A stretch of 64,000 nt of DNA from Melioribacteraceae bacterium (GTDB lineage: Bacteria; Bacteroidota; Ignavibacteria; Ignavibacteriales; Melioribacteraceae): contig JALVFE010000030.1 in NCBI GenBank assembly GCA_027030245.1, positions 124,001-188,000 on the forward strand. Reading direction: 5' to 3'. Both the position numbers and the translations under genes were made by a program. Shown piece after piece: positions 7,737 through 15,940 of this stretch (the stretch's first letter is position 1; every line of letters starts with the position of its first letter). The notes beneath the pieces were generated by a model. The model ran no database searches and had not been told where the DNA came from. It was given only the letters and a program-made list of their open reading frames with translations.

Positions 7737-9035
7737 CTATTTCTTTTTTTCCAATCTTTCAATTCCTCTTAATAACATTTCCTCGCGTTTCCCGTTGAAC
7801 CCAACAGCTAAATAATTTTTGAAGAAATTTTTGAGTTCAGACAATTTTTCCATTGTACGGGTTGAAGAATAAAAATTGGCGAGCAACCAAACCGGACCGT
7901 AATAAGAAAAAGCAATATTCCCCGAAATTCTCGGGATATTGCTCGTTGTAATTTTCGAAAAATATTTGAAGTGTTCCCTCTTTAAGAGTATATCTATTTT
8001 TTTATAATCGTTTTCAAATTCCGTCCCCTCGGTTTTTATCGGCGTTAATTCGGAAACCAAACCACAATTTTTAAAATATTCATTCGCCCCACCGAAAAAT
8101 ACCGGGTTCGATAAATTTGAAAAGTAAACCGGCCTGCTTTGAAAATTATCTTCTATAATTTGCAGCAGCATTGCTCTTTGCGGACTTAAATATGTTCTGT
8201 ATTTAATTTCTTCGCCTTGGATTTTGGAATCTTTTCGATTTGATTTTAAGTCGGGGTTTACCGTCCATAACATTTCGTAGTTTTCTTTACAATTATATTT
8301 ATCCAATACGGATTCGGATACCGGTATTTTAATTTTTGTGGAATTCCACTTAAAAGGGTGTATATTGTATATTTGATTGTCTGTCATATTCAGATTTATT
8401 TTTTTTACACCGCCATCCAATCCCTGTTTCAAGAATTTTATATACCAAGGTCTGTCTATATTTCCTATCGGTATAATCGTTATATCTTTTCTGTAATTTT
8501 TTATTAATTGAAGATAAGAACATACGTCAAAGTCTACGTTGCCGCCGGTAAATAGTATTGAGTTTGTATCGCAGGAATTTAGCATATTTTCCCCGGATTC
8601 AACCAGCCAATCGGGATATGCACCTTTCTCATATGCTATTTTGTAAAAATATTTTATGTTTTCCAAATCATAATTTTGCATTGCCACAAAAGCGTTTGCG
8701 CTGCATTCGGCACCGTAAAAATATTTTGCATTTCCGTAATCTGGATTTAATTCAATTGCTTTATCCAAGTATTTGAAAATTTTTTCGGAATATGAGAAAT
8801 CATATCCTTTAAGCGGGCGGCTATCGTAGGCACGGTAATGATTGAAAAATCCGAGATAATAATAGATTTCAGCATCGTCTTTGTTTTCCTTTAATGCTTT
8901 TTCAAGGATTTTGATCGCTTCATCATAATGCTCTTTCTTAAACTCATCAAGAGCTTTCTATTTTAAAGAAATTTCCTGAGCAAATAAAGTTGAGAATTGG
9001 AGAAATATCACTAATAAAATTGTTAGTTGTTTCAT
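7737..9035 (-). pseudogene. Exported TPR protein with DUF2723/TMEM260-like C-terminal region, broken by TAG at codon 26
   Basis: From ATG 9035 the frame gives a clean signal peptide (MKQLTILLVIFLQFSTLFAQ), then EISLK and TAG at 8958-8960. It then continues unbroken to 7737. The downstream part has TPR repeats (HYDEAIKILEKALKENKDDA and KAIELNPDYGNAKYFYG) and a globular region with LFTGGNVDFD, ITIIPIGNIDRPWYIKFLK and SRPVYFSN. That region resembles the soluble C-terminal domain of DUF2723 proteins, although the usual DNDT is changed. One base change would restore a protein of about 432 residues. As it stands, the product loses its export signal. Confidence 0.65.
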
Positions 9036-9056
9036 GCTTGGCCTTTATTTGATTTT

Positions 9057-9077
9057 TGTCAACGGTGAGTATATGAG
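9057..9077 (-). repeat. Cassette-boundary half-site
   Basis: In gene orientation CTCATATACTCACCGTTGACA lies 22 bases before the start codon of the broken TPR gene. It is almost identical to the half-site before the lipoprotein (CATATACTCACTGTTAACA). No convincing partner arm was found in 9078-9318. Confidence 0.45.
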
Positions 9078-9318
9078 TAGTGGTGGGATTATTTGCACTT
9101 ACTTTCATTATTGCACTGCCGTTTGTTTATTTATTTTTTTTCAATTTTAGTGCTTTGTCTGCAGTACGTATAGCTTTTTTTATCGGTAGTATTATTTCAC
9201 GTTCAAATATCCAATTCGTCAAATAATGTTTGCTCTATTGTTTCATTTTAGGCATAATTTAAAATTACCTTTATTTTTTCAAAATTATAGGTTTATTTTT
9301 GCTGCGTGCTGTTAAATT

Positions 9319-9885
9319 TCATTTTTTTGATTTCATATTATTTGAATTTTCGAACCATTTTAATGGATTGGTAATAATATAATTTTCAATTTTAGAATAC
9401 GATATTTCATTTCGTATGATATGTTCATGATAACGTGATTGCCATGCAAAACCGGGTTTAATTTTACGGGCGTTTTTGGTAACGCCGATTTTATATCCCC
9501 GTATTATTGATGCCAAATTTTTGGATTGGGGACCAAATTTGTTTTTGTTCAAACGTAGGGACGCAAAATTTTGCGCCCCTACGTTTACGTTATTTTTATT
9601 ATTTTTGTTATCCGGTTTGTCGATAATAACAATTCCATGCACATGATCCGGCATTACCACAAACGCACCCAATTTTACAAACGGGAAATGTTGAGGTATT
9701 TCATCCCAATATTTTACCGCCATTTTACCGATTTCGGATAATTTCATTCCCCGGTTAGAAATTTCACCGAAATAATGTATACGGTTTTTGGTGCATATCG
9801 TTACAAAATATGCTGCATTGGAACCGTAATCCCAATTTGGTAACCGCGTGGATTCCATACGGTATTTGTTTTTATATTTTGTCAT
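9319..9885 (-). CDS. REP-associated tyrosine transposase (IS200/IS605-like HUH Y1)
   Basis: The 188-residue protein has FVTICTKNR near residue 28, the HUH motif in PDHVHGIVII (His81, His83) and a C-terminal helix YSKIENYI with a candidate catalytic Tyr (163 or 169), as in TnpA-REP proteins. Such enzymes act on single-stranded REP hairpins. Length and motif order are complete. Residues 102-111 (VGAQNFASLR) are encoded by a near-perfect 36-base palindrome, apparently inserted into a variable loop. A decayed sister copy lies at 466-698 on the same strand, so the accessory genes sit between two copies. Confidence 0.88.
   Translation of the reverse strand: MTKYKNKYRMESTRLPNWDYGSNAAYFVTICTKNRIHYFGEISNRGMKLSEIGKMAVKYWDEIPQHFPFVKLGAFVVMPDHVHGIVIIDKPDNKNNKNNVNVGAQNFASLRLNKNKFGPQSKNLASIIRGYKIGVTKNARKIKPGFAWQSRYHEHIIRNEISYSKIENYIITNPLKWFENSNNMKSKK
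9551..9586. repeat. 36-base palindrome within the transposase coding sequence
   Basis: The arms 9551-9568 and 9569-9586 are reverse complements with one mismatch and no loop. It matches the perfect palindrome at 550-585 and stays in frame within the transposase. Confidence 0.85.
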
Positions 9886-9953
9886 TTACAAACGGTTGTA
9901 TTTTTCCGTGAGCAAAATTTTGAATTGTTTGTTAATTGTAAAACATTTCGTAA

Positions 9954-10047
9954 TAACATCCCCAACAAACGCAATTTCGTATATCCCGCAATATACGTTA
10001 TACTCCAATTGTTACAATTAAAAAAATAATTTATCAAATTTGTTATT
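9954..10047 (-). repeat. Cassette-boundary site D, partial copy of site C
   Basis: It contains a perfect hairpin CGTATAT (9978-9984) and ATATACG (9991-9997) with a 6-base loop. It aligns with 7064-7186 on both sides of a deletion: ATCCCCAACAAACGCAATTT on one side and GTTATACTCCAATTGTTACA on the other. It marks the right end of the accessory region. Confidence 0.55.
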
Positions 10048-10119
10048 TCTCCGCAACAATGCGGGAAATGTTTTTATTTTTATCCAACTTCAACAGGGGA
10101 AAAGCGTATTGCTGTCTCT

Positions 10120-11307
10120 TTACTTAATGTTTTTTCGCTGCGTCCCCGGATATATTTTTATACCGTCGGTTATGTTTATTTCATAAAAATCGGGTCGCAA
10201 ACCGAATTTCAATTGATATTCTTCTTGCACTTTTTCGATGAAGCGATTAACGGAATTTTTTTCGATAAGATTTATCGTGCAGCCGCCGAAACCGCCGCCC
10301 ATCATTCTTGCGCCCAGAACGGCCGGGTCTTCTTTCGCCAAACCGACTAAAAAATCAAGCTCGGGCAAGCTTACTTCGTAAAGTTCGCTTAATCCGCGGT
10401 GGGAAGCAAAAAGTAATTCCCCGAATCGATGCCAATCGTTATTTTGTAAGGCTTCTTTGCTGAGCTTGACCCTTTCGTTCTCTTCGATAACATACATACA
10501 CCGGTTGTAAACTTCTGAGCTCAATTTGTTTTTAACGGAATTCAATTGCGTTGCTGTTGCCTTACCGAGAGATTCAACTTTGGGAAATTGTTTGCGGATG
10601 GTTTCCAATCCGGTTTTACAGGCTTTCTTCCTTTGGTTGTAAGGGGAATTACTCAGTTGACGTTTTACGTTTGTGTTTATGAGAAGGAATTGATAGTCTT
10701 CCGGAATGATTGGAATATAATCGTAGGACAAATCCGAGCAATCGAGCAAAATGGCATTGCCTTCCTTGCCGTGCAAGTTGGAAAATTGATCCATCACACC
10801 GCATTCTGTTCCGGCAAAATTATGTTCCGCATCAATCGAAATGTTCATTATTTCGGGTGGAGTAAGATTCAATCCGAACAGTTCGTTTAATCCGAATACG
10901 ATTCCGTTTTCCAATGCCGCCGAAGAAGACATTCCGGCGCCAATGGGAATATCCCCGCCGAAAATAAGATCGAAATTTCCGAGCGGTTTGCCGGTTTCAA
11001 GAATTCCGGCAACAACGCCAATCACATAATTTTTCCATCCGCCTTTGTGCAGTTTATTCAAGTTATTAAAATCAATTTTTAAATATTCTTCGAAATCGAC
11101 AGAATAAACGGTGCTGAAATCGTTATCCGATTTGGAAAGGGCAACGACAATGTATTTATCGATTGCAGCGGGAAAAACAAGTCCGTTATTGTAATCCGTA
11201 TGTTCCCCGATTAAGTTAATTCTACCCGGAGATAGGACGATTAAAGGTTTCCGCGAAAACTTTTCTTCAAAAACATCCGATATGTTTTTTATTAACTCTT
11301 CGCTCAT
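10120..11307 (-). CDS. galK: Galactokinase
   Basis: The 395-residue protein phosphorylates galactose to galactose-1-phosphate with ATP in the Leloir pathway. GHMP-kinase features are complete: the galactokinase signature PGRINLIGEHTDYN at 27-40, the ATP-binding loop PIGAGMSSSAALE near 120-133, and GGGFGGCTINLI near the C-terminus. The length is normal for GalK. No galT or galE lies beside it; the upstream neighbour on the same strand is a hexosephosphate mutase 130 bases away. The start at ATG 11307 fits the conserved N-terminus. Confidence 0.95.
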   Translation of the reverse strand: MSEELIKNISDVFEEKFSRKPLIVLSPGRINLIGEHTDYNNGLVFPAAIDKYIVVALSKSDNDFSTVYSVDFEEYLKIDFNNLNKLHKGGWKNYVIGVVAGILETGKPLGNFDLIFGGDIPIGAGMSSSAALENGIVFGLNELFGLNLTPPEIMNISIDAEHNFAGTECGVMDQFSNLHGKEGNAILLDCSDLSYDYIPIIPEDYQFLLINTNVKRQLSNSPYNQRKKACKTGLETIRKQFPKVESLGKATATQLNSVKNKLSSEVYNRCMYVIEENERVKLSKEALQNNDWHRFGELLFASHRGLSELYEVSLPELDFLVGLAKEDPAVLGARMMGGGFGGCTINLIEKNSVNRFIEKVQEEYQLKFGLRPDFYEINITDGIKIYPGTQRKNIK

Positions 11308-11439
11308 TAACGGGCAAAGTTAATTTTTCTTCTGAATTTTTATTATTCGAAAAATAAGTTTAAGCAATTTTGCCTTTTGTTCAAATTCCTAAATTTATGT
11401 AGCAATGATAAACGTGTTTTCTTGAACAGCGATTCCTTG

Positions 11440-12804
11440 CTATTTTAATGTATCAACCAATTCTTTCACTTGTCCGAAATATTTATCGATATATTTTTCC
11501 GCATCCTCTTTTGTTTTTGCTTCGGCAATGCAGCGGATTATCGGTTCCGTATTCGATTTGCGGAAATGCACCCAGTGATCTTCGAAATCGATACGTAAAC
11601 CGTCGTCCGTGTTTATATTTTCTCCGGCGTACATTTCTTTCAGCTTTTTTATAACCATGTCGGGATTAATACCTGAAATATCAATTTTCTTTTTAACAAT
11701 TTCGTAAGATGGAAGGGCCTTTTTAAGTTCCGTCATTGTGCCGCTGAATTCAGCTAAATGTTGAAGTATGATTACTGTTCCGACTAGCGCATCTCGTCCG
11801 TAATGTAAAGCTGGATAAATAACTCCGCCGCTTCCTTCACCGCCGATTACGGCATTTACTTCTTTCATCTTTTTTACAACGTTTGCTTCACCTACGGGAG
11901 AGCGGAAAACTTTGCATCCGGCTTTTTTTGCCACGTCGTCCACTCCGCGGGTTGTGGACATATTAACAACAACGTTTCCTTTTTCTTTACTTAATATAAA
12001 CCGGACGGCTTGCACAATGGTGTTTTCTTCGCTAAACGGTTTGCCTTCGTCGGTGATTAGTACAAGGCGGTCAACGTCGGGATCGACAACAACGCCCAAA
12101 TCGGCATTATGTTCTTTTACCGCGCGCATAGTTTCAGTGAGATTTTCCGGAATGGGTTCGGGCAATCGCGGGAATATACCGGTCTTTTCACAATTAATTT
12201 TTATTACTTCGCAGCCTAACTTTTCGAGTAATTCCGGCATAACGTAACTGCCGGCGCCGTTTACACAATCGAGCAGTACTTTGAATTTTTTTTGCTTTAT
12301 TTTTTCGACGTCGATAACCTTTAATTTCAATACATCTTCAACATGGTTCTTCAATCCGTCGGAATATGATTTAACCGTTCCCAGTTCATTCCATGGTTTG
12401 TAATTTTTATTGCTCGATTCCAGATTTGCAAGCATTTCGCGGTTTTGTTCGGGCGTCATAAATTCGCCCAAATTGTTCAGTAATTTCAATGCATTCCATT
12501 CATTCGGATTATGACTTGCCGAAACCGATATTCCGCCGACACAATTGAGTTTGTTAACATTGTATAAAACCGTAGGCGTTGGGCAAACGCCGATATCGAT
12601 AACGTTATTGCCTTTTGCCAGAAGTGTTCCGATGATAATTTCTTTAACCATTGTACCTGAAATTCTTCCGTCTGAACCAATCACAATATCGCCCGGTCCG
12701 CAAAAATCCGCATAAGCAGAAGTATATTTTACAATTGTGTGCGGGTCAAGTCCGTCGCCTACAATCCCGCGAATACCAGAAACACTTACCATTAACGTTG
12801 CCAA
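11440..12804 (-). CDS. glmM: Phosphoglucosamine mutase / phosphohexomutase
   Basis: The 454-residue alpha-D-phosphohexomutase carries the active-site phosphoserine loop GISVSASHNPNEWN (catalytic Ser97), the metal loop DPDVDR near residue 245, the sugar-binding loop GGEGSGGV and the C-terminal phosphate-binding RKSNTEPIIR. GlmM converts glucosamine-6-phosphate to glucosamine-1-phosphate for UDP-GlcNAc. The family also holds phosphomannomutases and phosphoglucomutases, and the position next to galK would suit glucose-1-phosphate handling too. The substrate call is therefore less sure than the family call. Confidence 0.85.
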   Translation of the reverse strand: MATLMVSVSGIRGIVGDGLDPHTIVKYTSAYADFCGPGDIVIGSDGRISGTMVKEIIIGTLLAKGNNVIDIGVCPTPTVLYNVNKLNCVGGISVSASHNPNEWNALKLLNNLGEFMTPEQNREMLANLESSNKNYKPWNELGTVKSYSDGLKNHVEDVLKLKVIDVEKIKQKKFKVLLDCVNGAGSYVMPELLEKLGCEVIKINCEKTGIFPRLPEPIPENLTETMRAVKEHNADLGVVVDPDVDRLVLITDEGKPFSEENTIVQAVRFILSKEKGNVVVNMSTTRGVDDVAKKAGCKVFRSPVGEANVVKKMKEVNAVIGGEGSGGVIYPALHYGRDALVGTVIILQHLAEFSGTMTELKKALPSYEIVKKKIDISGINPDMVIKKLKEMYAGENINTDDGLRIDFEDHWVHFRKSNTEPIIRCIAEAKTKEDAEKYIDKYFGQVKELVDTLK

Positions 12805-13041
12805 ATTTTCCTCCGATATTTTTCTGTTTCACAAATTTAATAATTTTTCGACCAAATAAATTTCCAAGAAAAAATATCATTTATTTTTTAGTCCATAAAA
12901 AAAAGGACAAATAACTCAGAATATTTTTTAAATTTCGGTTGATTTAGTTAATTTAGCCTACTATTTTTACTGGCAACATAAATGACAGAACCACATAATG
13001 TTAATAGCTTTCCACAACTATAATTATTGAGGTAACAAATA

Positions 13042-15912
13042 ATGAAGCTTCGTCAAAAACTAATTTTCTTATTAGGATTTCTTTTATTCAGTTCGTTGGT
13101 TTATGCGGGAAGTACCGGAAAAATTGCCGGAACGGTTATCGATGCGCAAACCGGTGATCCTCTTCCTTTTGCAAACGTGTTTGTTGAAGGAACGTCATTA
13201 GGGGCGGCGACCGATTTGGATGGGAATTTTGTGATTCTAAACGTTCCTCCCGGTGTATATTCTGTAACTGCTTCCGTTGTCGGCTATCAAAAGCAGACAA
13301 TTAAAAATGTGCGCGTAAACGTTGATTTTACGACGCGGTTGGAATTCAAACTAAACCCCGGCTCTGTGGAAATGGCGGCAGTGGTTGTTGAAGGGGAACG
13401 GAATCCGTTGATACGCCAGGATTTAACAAACCCCACCGTTGCAATTACTTCGGAAACAATAGACGAATTACCGGTCGATCAGATTTCCGATGTTGTCAAA
13501 CTTCAGGCAGGTGTTACTGTTGGGGACGACGGAGGAATTCACATCAGAGGCGGATACGGAAACGAAATTTCTTATACATTAAACGGTATTTCATTAAATG
13601 ATCCTTATGGAAATAACAGATCGATAGGTCTTGCGACAAATGCTGTCCAAGAAGTTTCTGTGTCCAGCGGAACGTTTGCCGCCGAATACGGAAATGCCCT
13701 TAGCGGTGTTGTTAACTATGTAACCAAGGAAGGCGGCGATAAATATTCTTTTAGTTTGCGTGGGTACATGGGAGATTATTATACTCCCAGAACCCAATTG
13801 TTTGACAACATAGACGATATTGATATTTTTAATAGGGGAAGAACTGAAATTACTTTTGGCGGACCTTTACCTTTTACCAACAAGAAAGTAAAATTGTTTG
13901 TCTCTGGGGTTTATGAAAATTTCAAAGGTTCTTTATATGGCAAGCGCATTTACAAAACTACGGATTCATATTTAAGCCGGGAAGCTTTTAAAACCGGTGA
14001 CCCAAGAAAAGCTGACCCGGCCGATCCATATTTTTTCAATCCTTACAATCCAAATAGCCTGGGCTTGCCTACGGGAGACGGAAGCTTTGTCCCGATGAAT
14101 CCTTCGGAAAATTTCAATATTCAAGGAAACATAAGCTACAGACCATCGAGTTTGATAAAAATAAAATATGAAGCCGTATATAACAAAAGCCGAAGAAAAA
14201 ACCTTACAAGACTCGGCTCTTTTGATTTGTATCGACAATATAAATTCAACCCGGACGGAATAAGAACAATTTTCGATAACGGATTAATACAAACAGTGGA
14301 ATTAACTCACACACTAAATGAAAAAATGTTTTATACTTTGAAAGGTTCGTTCGGCTATAATGAAGAAAAAAGATATCTGTTTAAGAATGTCAACGATCCG
14401 GGATATCTGCCCATGTTGTATAGACGGCCGATTACGGGTACGGTCTTTTTAACCGGAGGTACAGATAACCGCCGATTTTTCAGAAAAACCAAAACATCAA
14501 CAATTAAAGGCGATCTTGTGGCACAGCTCTTCGGTAACCACGAAATTAAAGCCGGCTTCGAAGCAAGGTTTCACGAACTCTTTGTCGAAAATTACAGCGT
14601 TGAAATAGGTAAGTTAAATCCTGACGGCAGCTTTGGAAATTTGACTAACGATGATTTGTTATACGATTCAACGCTTACAATAATTAGAAGAAAACCAACT
14701 TCACCTGCCCTGTTGACAAGATATACAAGATATCCTGTTGATGGTGCGGTTTACATACAAGATAAAATTGAATTAGCGAAAACTTTAATTCTTAACGTCG
14801 GATTGCGCTATGAATATTTTGACCCCAAAGCATTTTGGAATCCAGCTTTATCCGATGAATTATTGAATTATAAATTCGGGTTCTTGCGAAGAAATTTAGA
14901 AAAAGCTAAAGTAAAACAACATCTTTCACCAAGAATCAGTATTTCATATCCTATTACCGATAAAGGGGTAATCAGATTTTCATACGGGCACTTTTATCAA
15001 AACGGTTCGTTGTGGAGATTATACAGAAATCCCGATTATTATGTGGTGAATGCGGGCTCCAATCCTAATTTTGGAAATCCAAATGTTAACATGCAAAAAT
15101 CAGTACAATACGAAATAGGCTTGCAACAACAATTAACAGACAATTTCAAATTCGATTTAACCGGATTTTATAAAGATGTTAGAGACTATATTTATACACA
15201 AACGGTCTATACCGAAACCGGACGCTCGTTCCGCGTCCTTACAAATTTAGCTTATTCAAATGTTAGAGGAATAACTTTATCGTTTACTCAAAGAAGATCA
15301 GCGGGCGGAATGTTTTATGCTAATTTGGACTACACTTTCCAAATAGCGGAAGGGAATAGAACTTATCCATCCGACGAATTATTTTTCAGTGAAGTATCCG
15401 GAAAACAATCGGAAACATATTTGGTCCCTCTTAGTTTCGACAGGCAACATATAATAAATTTAAGTATGGGATTATACGATCAAGGTAATTGGACGCTCGG
15501 AATAATAGGCAATTTTCAAACCGGAACCCCTTACACACCCGTATTACCGACTACGATTCCGCGTATAATTACATACCAACAAAATTCAGATAGAAAACCA
15601 ATTCAGTGGAACGTTGATTTGAAGTTCGAGAAGTTTTTCGAAATCGAGAATTTAAATTACTCGATATTCATCCAAATAAAAAATTTGTTTGACACTCAAA
15701 ATGAATTATTCGTCTTCCAAAGCAGTGGTAGGGCATTATCCGCAGTCGAAGAAACTGCAAACAGCTTCAGATTTACCGATATAAGAAAAAGAATTGAAAG
15801 AGGTGACCCCGGTTTGTTTGGAATTGAGGAAATAGACGGTTACTATTCAAAACGACCGGAAAGAGTTAGCAGACCAAGGGAAATCAGATTAGGTTTTTCC
15901 CTAAATTTATAA
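13042..15912 (+). CDS. TonB-dependent outer-membrane receptor with carboxypeptidase-regulatory-like domain
   Basis: The 956-residue protein starts at ATG 13042 after GAGGTAACAAAT. A signal peptide (to about residue 22) is followed by a carboxypeptidase-regulatory-like beta-sandwich at about 25-105 (GKIAGTVIDAQTGDPLPFAN), a plug domain at about 120-235 (IHIRGGYGNEISYTLNGISL), and a long beta-barrel ending in REIRLGFSLNL with a terminal hydrophobic strand. It would import or bind a large substrate, or serve as an export-linked barrel; the ligand is unknown. It is followed after 28 bases by a giant exported protein and then a PorV/PorQ protein, probably one operon. Confidence 0.88.
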   Translation: MKLRQKLIFLLGFLLFSSLVYAGSTGKIAGTVIDAQTGDPLPFANVFVEGTSLGAATDLDGNFVILNVPPGVYSVTASVVGYQKQTIKNVRVNVDFTTRLEFKLNPGSVEMAAVVVEGERNPLIRQDLTNPTVAITSETIDELPVDQISDVVKLQAGVTVGDDGGIHIRGGYGNEISYTLNGISLNDPYGNNRSIGLATNAVQEVSVSSGTFAAEYGNALSGVVNYVTKEGGDKYSFSLRGYMGDYYTPRTQLFDNIDDIDIFNRGRTEITFGGPLPFTNKKVKLFVSGVYENFKGSLYGKRIYKTTDSYLSREAFKTGDPRKADPADPYFFNPYNPNSLGLPTGDGSFVPMNPSENFNIQGNISYRPSSLIKIKYEAVYNKSRRKNLTRLGSFDLYRQYKFNPDGIRTIFDNGLIQTVELTHTLNEKMFYTLKGSFGYNEEKRYLFKNVNDPGYLPMLYRRPITGTVFLTGGTDNRRFFRKTKTSTIKGDLVAQLFGNHEIKAGFEARFHELFVENYSVEIGKLNPDGSFGNLTNDDLLYDSTLTIIRRKPTSPALLTRYTRYPVDGAVYIQDKIELAKTLILNVGLRYEYFDPKAFWNPALSDELLNYKFGFLRRNLEKAKVKQHLSPRISISYPITDKGVIRFSYGHFYQNGSLWRLYRNPDYYVVNAGSNPNFGNPNVNMQKSVQYEIGLQQQLTDNFKFDLTGFYKDVRDYIYTQTVYTETGRSFRVLTNLAYSNVRGITLSFTQRRSAGGMFYANLDYTFQIAEGNRTYPSDELFFSEVSGKQSETYLVPLSFDRQHIINLSMGLYDQGNWTLGIIGNFQTGTPYTPVLPTTIPRIITYQQNSDRKPIQWNVDLKFEKFFEIENLNYSIFIQIKNLFDTQNELFVFQSSGRALSAVEETANSFRFTDIRKRIERGDPGLFGIEEIDGYYSKRPERVSRPREIRLGFSLNL

Positions 15913-15940
15913 TATTGAAAAATTGTGAGGAATTAAAAAA

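Noticed and set aside
7201-9035. Recoded stop codons (alternative genetic code)
   Set aside because: One break is TGA and the other TAG, a third at 29769 is TAA, and ordinary genes in the window end in all three, so no consistent reassignment is seen.
9036-9318. Possible gene remnants on the minus strand, such as a short frame ending TLFDELDI
   Set aside because: Too short and broken by stops in every frame; no family could be recognised.
3390-10047. CRISPR array or canonical integron
   Set aside because: Repeats are few, long and imperfect with genes between them, so not CRISPR. Cores do not match GTTRRRY exactly and no integrase is visible, so a classical integron cannot be claimed.
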